From the NCBI RefSeq assembly GCF_001884135.1, contig NZ_MAOC01000078.1, forward strand, positions 62,001 through 126,000: DNA of 64,000 bases, given 5' to 3'. Below the pieces are notes generated by a model. That model was not told where the DNA came from, ran no database searches, and worked only from the letters and a program-made list of their open reading frames with translations. Source of the stretch: Bacillus nitratireducens (lineage in GTDB: Bacteria; Bacillota; Bacilli; Bacillales; Bacillaceae_G). Position numbers and translations under genes: made by a program. Numbering within the stretch: position 1 is the first letter of the stretch; each line of letters opens with the position of its first letter. Positions 61,150-64,000 of this stretch are shown here, one piece after another.

Positions 61150-63927
61150 CTACGCTTCAACCGATTGATTCTCAGCAATATTTTTAAACTGTCGTTTGTG
61201 CATCCAAGTTAATGAAGCAATTGTTCCAAGTGATAATACAACGATAAAGATCATTAGTATCCCTATATTTTGCCACATGAAGTTAAAATCACCGCTTGAT
61301 ACGACTGCTTTAAATCCTGATACAGAGTATGTCATCGGTAGCCAAGCATTAAATGGTTGTAAAAACTTAGGAATCAATTCTAACGGGAATGTTCCAGCAC
61401 TTGTTGTAAGCTGCATAATTAATGTTATGATGGCGATGAAACGCCCTGCATCACCGAAAGCTGTTACTAAACATTGAATTAATGCGATGAATGCTAAACT
61501 TGTAACGATGCTAAAGAGTATGAAGTATGGAATGCTTTGTACTTCTACACCTAATCCGAACAGTAATATGACATCTGCTACTATTGCTTGAATAATACCG
61601 ACTGATAGTAAAACGCCGAACTTACTAATAAACCAACTAAATCCTGATTTCGGAACACCGACTGTATCGCGTAATGGGTATACAATAGATAATAGTAATG
61701 CCCCAACGAATAAGCCGAGCGATAAGAAGTACGGCGTAAATCCTGTTCCGTAGTTTGGAACTTCCGCCATTTTCTCTACCTTTACTTTTACAGGACTTGC
61801 AAACATATCATACGTTTTATCCGTTCCTTTTACTTCCCCTGTTTTTTCTGCCCCTTCACCAAGTTTCTCAGCAAGTTCACCTGAACCATCGTTTACTTTC
61901 ACAAGTCCATCTGTCACTTTTCCGGATCCATCTGTTAGTTTATTTACTCCATCGATTAGTTGGGTTGAGCCAGTTGACATTTTATTTAGGCCACCATTTA
62001 GAGTACCTAAGCCAGTTGTTACTTGCCCTGATCCATCTGCTAATTGATTTACGCCACCTATCATTTGGTTTGTTCCTACAGATAATGTTCCTAAACCGCC
62101 TGTTACTTGGTTTGAACCGTCTTCTAATTTGGTTACTACTAGAGATACTGTGCCTAAACCACCTGTTACTTGACTTGAGCCATCTGCTAATTGAGTGATT
62201 CCACCTGCCATTTGGTTTGCTCCTACAGATAATGCACCTAACCCTTCTGTTACCTTTCCAGATCCATCTAATAATTGATTTACCCCATCAATTAATTGTC
62301 CTGATCCGTTTTTTAATTTATCTGCACCTACTTTAGCATTACCTAATCCTTCACCTAATCCATGAAACTTACTTACAAATTCGTTTTGCGCATTCGTTAA
62401 TTTCTTAATACCACTCGTTAAATTTCCCACCTCCTCTGGATTCGGCATTTTGCTTTGCATTCCACTTGTCTTTTCACCGATTTCACCTTTTAATTGTTTT
62501 ACTTCTTCATTTAATTTGTTTGTTCCACCTGCTACTCCGGCAGCTTTCTGCTGAACTGTCGCCGTACTTTTTGCAGCATTTGTTATAAATGGCTGTAACT
62601 GCTCTTGGTATTCTTTCGGTAAACTTTCAATTTGCTTTTGTAAATTCGCAACATCTTGCGCTGCAGTTTTTGCATCCCCTGCTGTTGATTGAGTGAGTTC
62701 ATTTAACTGATTTACATTTTCTCCAGCTCCATCTATTTTCTCATTTACTGTATTCAATATAGAAGGAACTTTCGACTGCATTTCCCCTAATCCTGCAACA
62801 GAGTTTTGTACTTTATTATTTAACTCTTGCAAACCCTTTTGAATCTCCTGAGAACCTTTCTCTAATTGACTTTGCCCTCCCGCAAGTTTTTCCATACCAT
62901 TTGATAGTTCAGTTGTTCCTGTTTTTAATTCATCTGTTTTACTTACCATTGTGTTCAAACCGTTTGTTACTTTCTCAGATCCACTTCGCAATTCGCCAAT
63001 TCCTTTTTGCATCTCACCCGTTTTGCCATTTAATACATTTAAACCATCTGTTACTTTTCCAGATCCATCTTGTAATTTCCCTATACCTGTTTTGCCATTT
63101 AACGTATTTAAACCTGCTGTTACTTTTCCAGATCCATCTTGCAATTTCCCGATACCTATTTGCATTTCACCTGTTTTGCTATTTAGCGTATTTAAACCGT
63201 TTGTTACTTTGCCTGACCCATCTACTAATTTATTAGATCCATCTGCTAATTTCTGAACTCCATCCTTCATCTCCTCAGATTTCCCTTGAAGTGTATGAAG
63301 ACCATCCGTCACTTTACTTGATCCATCATGCAGCTCACTTGATCCGTCATGTAGTTTATTTGCTCCGTCCGCTCCATCTGCTAATCCTTTTGAGACATCT
63401 TTAATGGAATCAAACATTTTCTCTGCATATGTTTTCGTTAACGTGCTTGATACTTCACTTTTAATTTTTTCAATGGCTGTTCCGCCAATTTGTGAAGATA
63501 AGAAGTTCAAACTTTCATTTGGAATATATTCTAAGTTCAATGGTTTCGGATCGTCTTTTAATAACGTTGTAGCGTTACTTGAGAAGTCATCTGGAATACG
63601 GACTAACATGTAATACTTTCTGCCTTCCATTCCCTCTTTCGCTTCTTTTTCACTTACAAATTCCCATTTAAAACTTTTATTATCTTTTAAATTATCAACG
63701 AGCCCTTTCCCGACCTCAATTGGTTTCCCATCAAGTTCTGCACCTTTATCTAAATTGACTACCGCAACTGGTAAGTCATCTAGCTGTTCATACGGATCCC
63801 AAAAAGCCCATAAAAACATACCCGCATATAAAATCGGTACAAATAAAACCGCAATGATTGGGATTAATATTTTTTTACTTTTTATAATCTCTGCAAATTC
63901 TTTGCTAAGCAACTTATGCCATTTCAT
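61150..63927 (-). CDS. YhgE/Pip-family membrane protein with long heptad-like repeats
   Basis: 925 residues. An N-terminal membrane helix (about 18-40) with DPYEQLDDLPVAVVNLDKGA, then a very long extracytoplasmic segment (about 180-740) of repeats of the type L-x-D-G-S-(G/S)-K-V-T-x-G-L-N-x-L-N-x-K/G, and finally about five C-terminal helices (GFTPYFLSLGLFVGALLLSI onward). This is the YhgE/Pip architecture: Pip is the phage c2 receptor of Lactococcus, and relatives belong to the ABC-2/MmpL-like export group. Located as yhgE is in B. subtilis, with a palindromic operator upstream. Confidence 0.9.
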   Translation of the reverse strand: MKWHKLLSKEFAEIIKSKKILIPIIAVLFVPILYAGMFLWAFWDPYEQLDDLPVAVVNLDKGAELDGKPIEVGKGLVDNLKDNKSFKWEFVSEKEAKEGMEGRKYYMLVRIPDDFSSNATTLLKDDPKPLNLEYIPNESLNFLSSQIGGTAIEKIKSEVSSTLTKTYAEKMFDSIKDVSKGLADGADGANKLHDGSSELHDGSSKVTDGLHTLQGKSEEMKDGVQKLADGSNKLVDGSGKVTNGLNTLNSKTGEMQIGIGKLQDGSGKVTAGLNTLNGKTGIGKLQDGSGKVTDGLNVLNGKTGEMQKGIGELRSGSEKVTNGLNTMVSKTDELKTGTTELSNGMEKLAGGQSQLEKGSQEIQKGLQELNNKVQNSVAGLGEMQSKVPSILNTVNEKIDGAGENVNQLNELTQSTAGDAKTAAQDVANLQKQIESLPKEYQEQLQPFITNAAKSTATVQQKAAGVAGGTNKLNEEVKQLKGEIGEKTSGMQSKMPNPEEVGNLTSGIKKLTNAQNEFVSKFHGLGEGLGNAKVGADKLKNGSGQLIDGVNQLLDGSGKVTEGLGALSVGANQMAGGITQLADGSSQVTGGLGTVSLVVTKLEDGSNQVTGGLGTLSVGTNQMIGGVNQLADGSGQVTTGLGTLNGGLNKMSTGSTQLIDGVNKLTDGSGKVTDGLVKVNDGSGELAEKLGEGAEKTGEVKGTDKTYDMFASPVKVKVEKMAEVPNYGTGFTPYFLSLGLFVGALLLSIVYPLRDTVGVPKSGFSWFISKFGVLLSVGIIQAIVADVILLFGLGVEVQSIPYFILFSIVTSLAFIALIQCLVTAFGDAGRFIAIITLIMQLTTSAGTFPLELIPKFLQPFNAWLPMTYSVSGFKAVVSSGDFNFMWQNIGILMIFIVVLSLGTIASLTWMHKRQFKNIAENQSVEA
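61900..63330 (-). repeat. Tandem coding repeats within the YhgE-like gene
   Basis: Recurrent 18-24-codon units containing GATGGATC(A/T)GG(A/C)...GTAACAG, i.e. D-G-S-x-x-V-T, occur at least a dozen times in two blocks (about 61900-62300 and 62930-63330) separated by a coiled-coil stretch. Such repeats can change in number by slippage or recombination. Confidence 0.7.
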
Positions 63928-63944
63928 AATTTATCCCCCTTTTC

Positions 63945-63977
63945 AAAAATGACCAAAATGTCTTTTCGGTCATTTTT
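63945..63977. promoter_or_regulatory. Palindromic operator upstream of the yhgE-like gene
   Basis: AAAAATGACC (63945-63954) and GGTCATTTTT (63968-63977) form a perfect 10-bp inverted repeat with a 13-base spacer, typical of TetR sites. In B. subtilis a TetR gene, yhgD, precedes yhgE; here the neighbour is outside the window. Confidence 0.6.
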
Positions 63978-64000
63978 ACCCAAATAAAAAGGCTATATCT

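Noticed and set aside
61900-63330. CRISPR-like array
   Set aside because: The repeats are in frame within one long coding sequence and lack unique spacers of constant length.
1-64000. tRNA or rRNA genes
   Set aside because: No cloverleaf-like or rRNA-like sequence noticed; GC content stays low throughout.

Overview
The window is AT-rich Firmicutes DNA and almost certainly comes from the Bacillus cereus group. It has a complete gerPABCDEF spore-coat operon behind a SigK-type promoter, addAB, comK, a glyoxylate-shunt pair aceB-aceA, SLH-only S-layer-type proteins, and a NEAT+SLH (BslK-like) locus under a Fur box. The gene order follows the B. subtilis 168 region from yhgE through yhfH-yhfI-lplJ-lcfB, yhfN, comK, yhjE-sipV and addB-addA to gerP. 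Dispersed hairpin repeats resemble the B. cereus-group bcr elements. All identifications were made by reading the sequence; no database was searched.

Layout. 0-11 kb: the 5' part of an FAH-family gene, a Spo0E-like phosphatase, gerPA-F, an AlkD-like glycosylase, a small HhH/zinc-ribbon protein, and addB-addA. 11-14.1 kb: an accessory cassette between addB and the signal peptidase gene. It reads as a type VII secretion (T7SS) effector operon: DUF5081-like protein, WXG-fold effector with a glycine-zipper C-terminus, six-TM candidate immunity protein, and a DUF4176 protein. A headless gene remnant sits beside it. 14.4-28.3 kb: mostly core genes (signal peptidase I, TVP38 protein, a membrane protein with an internal duplication, comK, a cold-shock gene with a long structured leader, aceBA), then three tandem SLH proteins, an EamA transporter and a Ste24-like protease. 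28.3-38 kb: CPBP protease with a frameshifted small gene, a two-component system, AraC regulator, ECF sigma/anti-sigma pair, HD hydrolase, metallophosphoesterase and a TetR regulator with a palindromic candidate operator.

38-46.9 kb is the most unusual stretch. It is a minus-strand array of small, unrelated, immunity-like genes: a tandem propeller-like pair, a TPR-like protein, an Imm44-like protein, two paralogous two-helix membrane proteins, a DUF6882-like protein, an RraB-like pseudogene with two ochre stops, an LRR protein and a PQQ-type propeller. Interspersed are broken pieces of RHS/YD-repeat toxins and a frameshifted WHH-type nuclease tip. I read this as a graveyard of polymorphic toxins whose immunity genes have been kept.

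47-64 kb: a sulfate ABC operon with a terminator hairpin in its leader; a NEAT-SLH gene split by one TAA, under a promoter whose spacer is exactly a Fur box; lcfB, lplJ, yhfI, yhfH; a LacI regulator; GNAT, PH-domain and DUF2087 proteins; an orphan SMI1/HEAT-like candidate immunity gene; and the large repeat-rich YhgE/Pip protein with a palindromic operator upstream.
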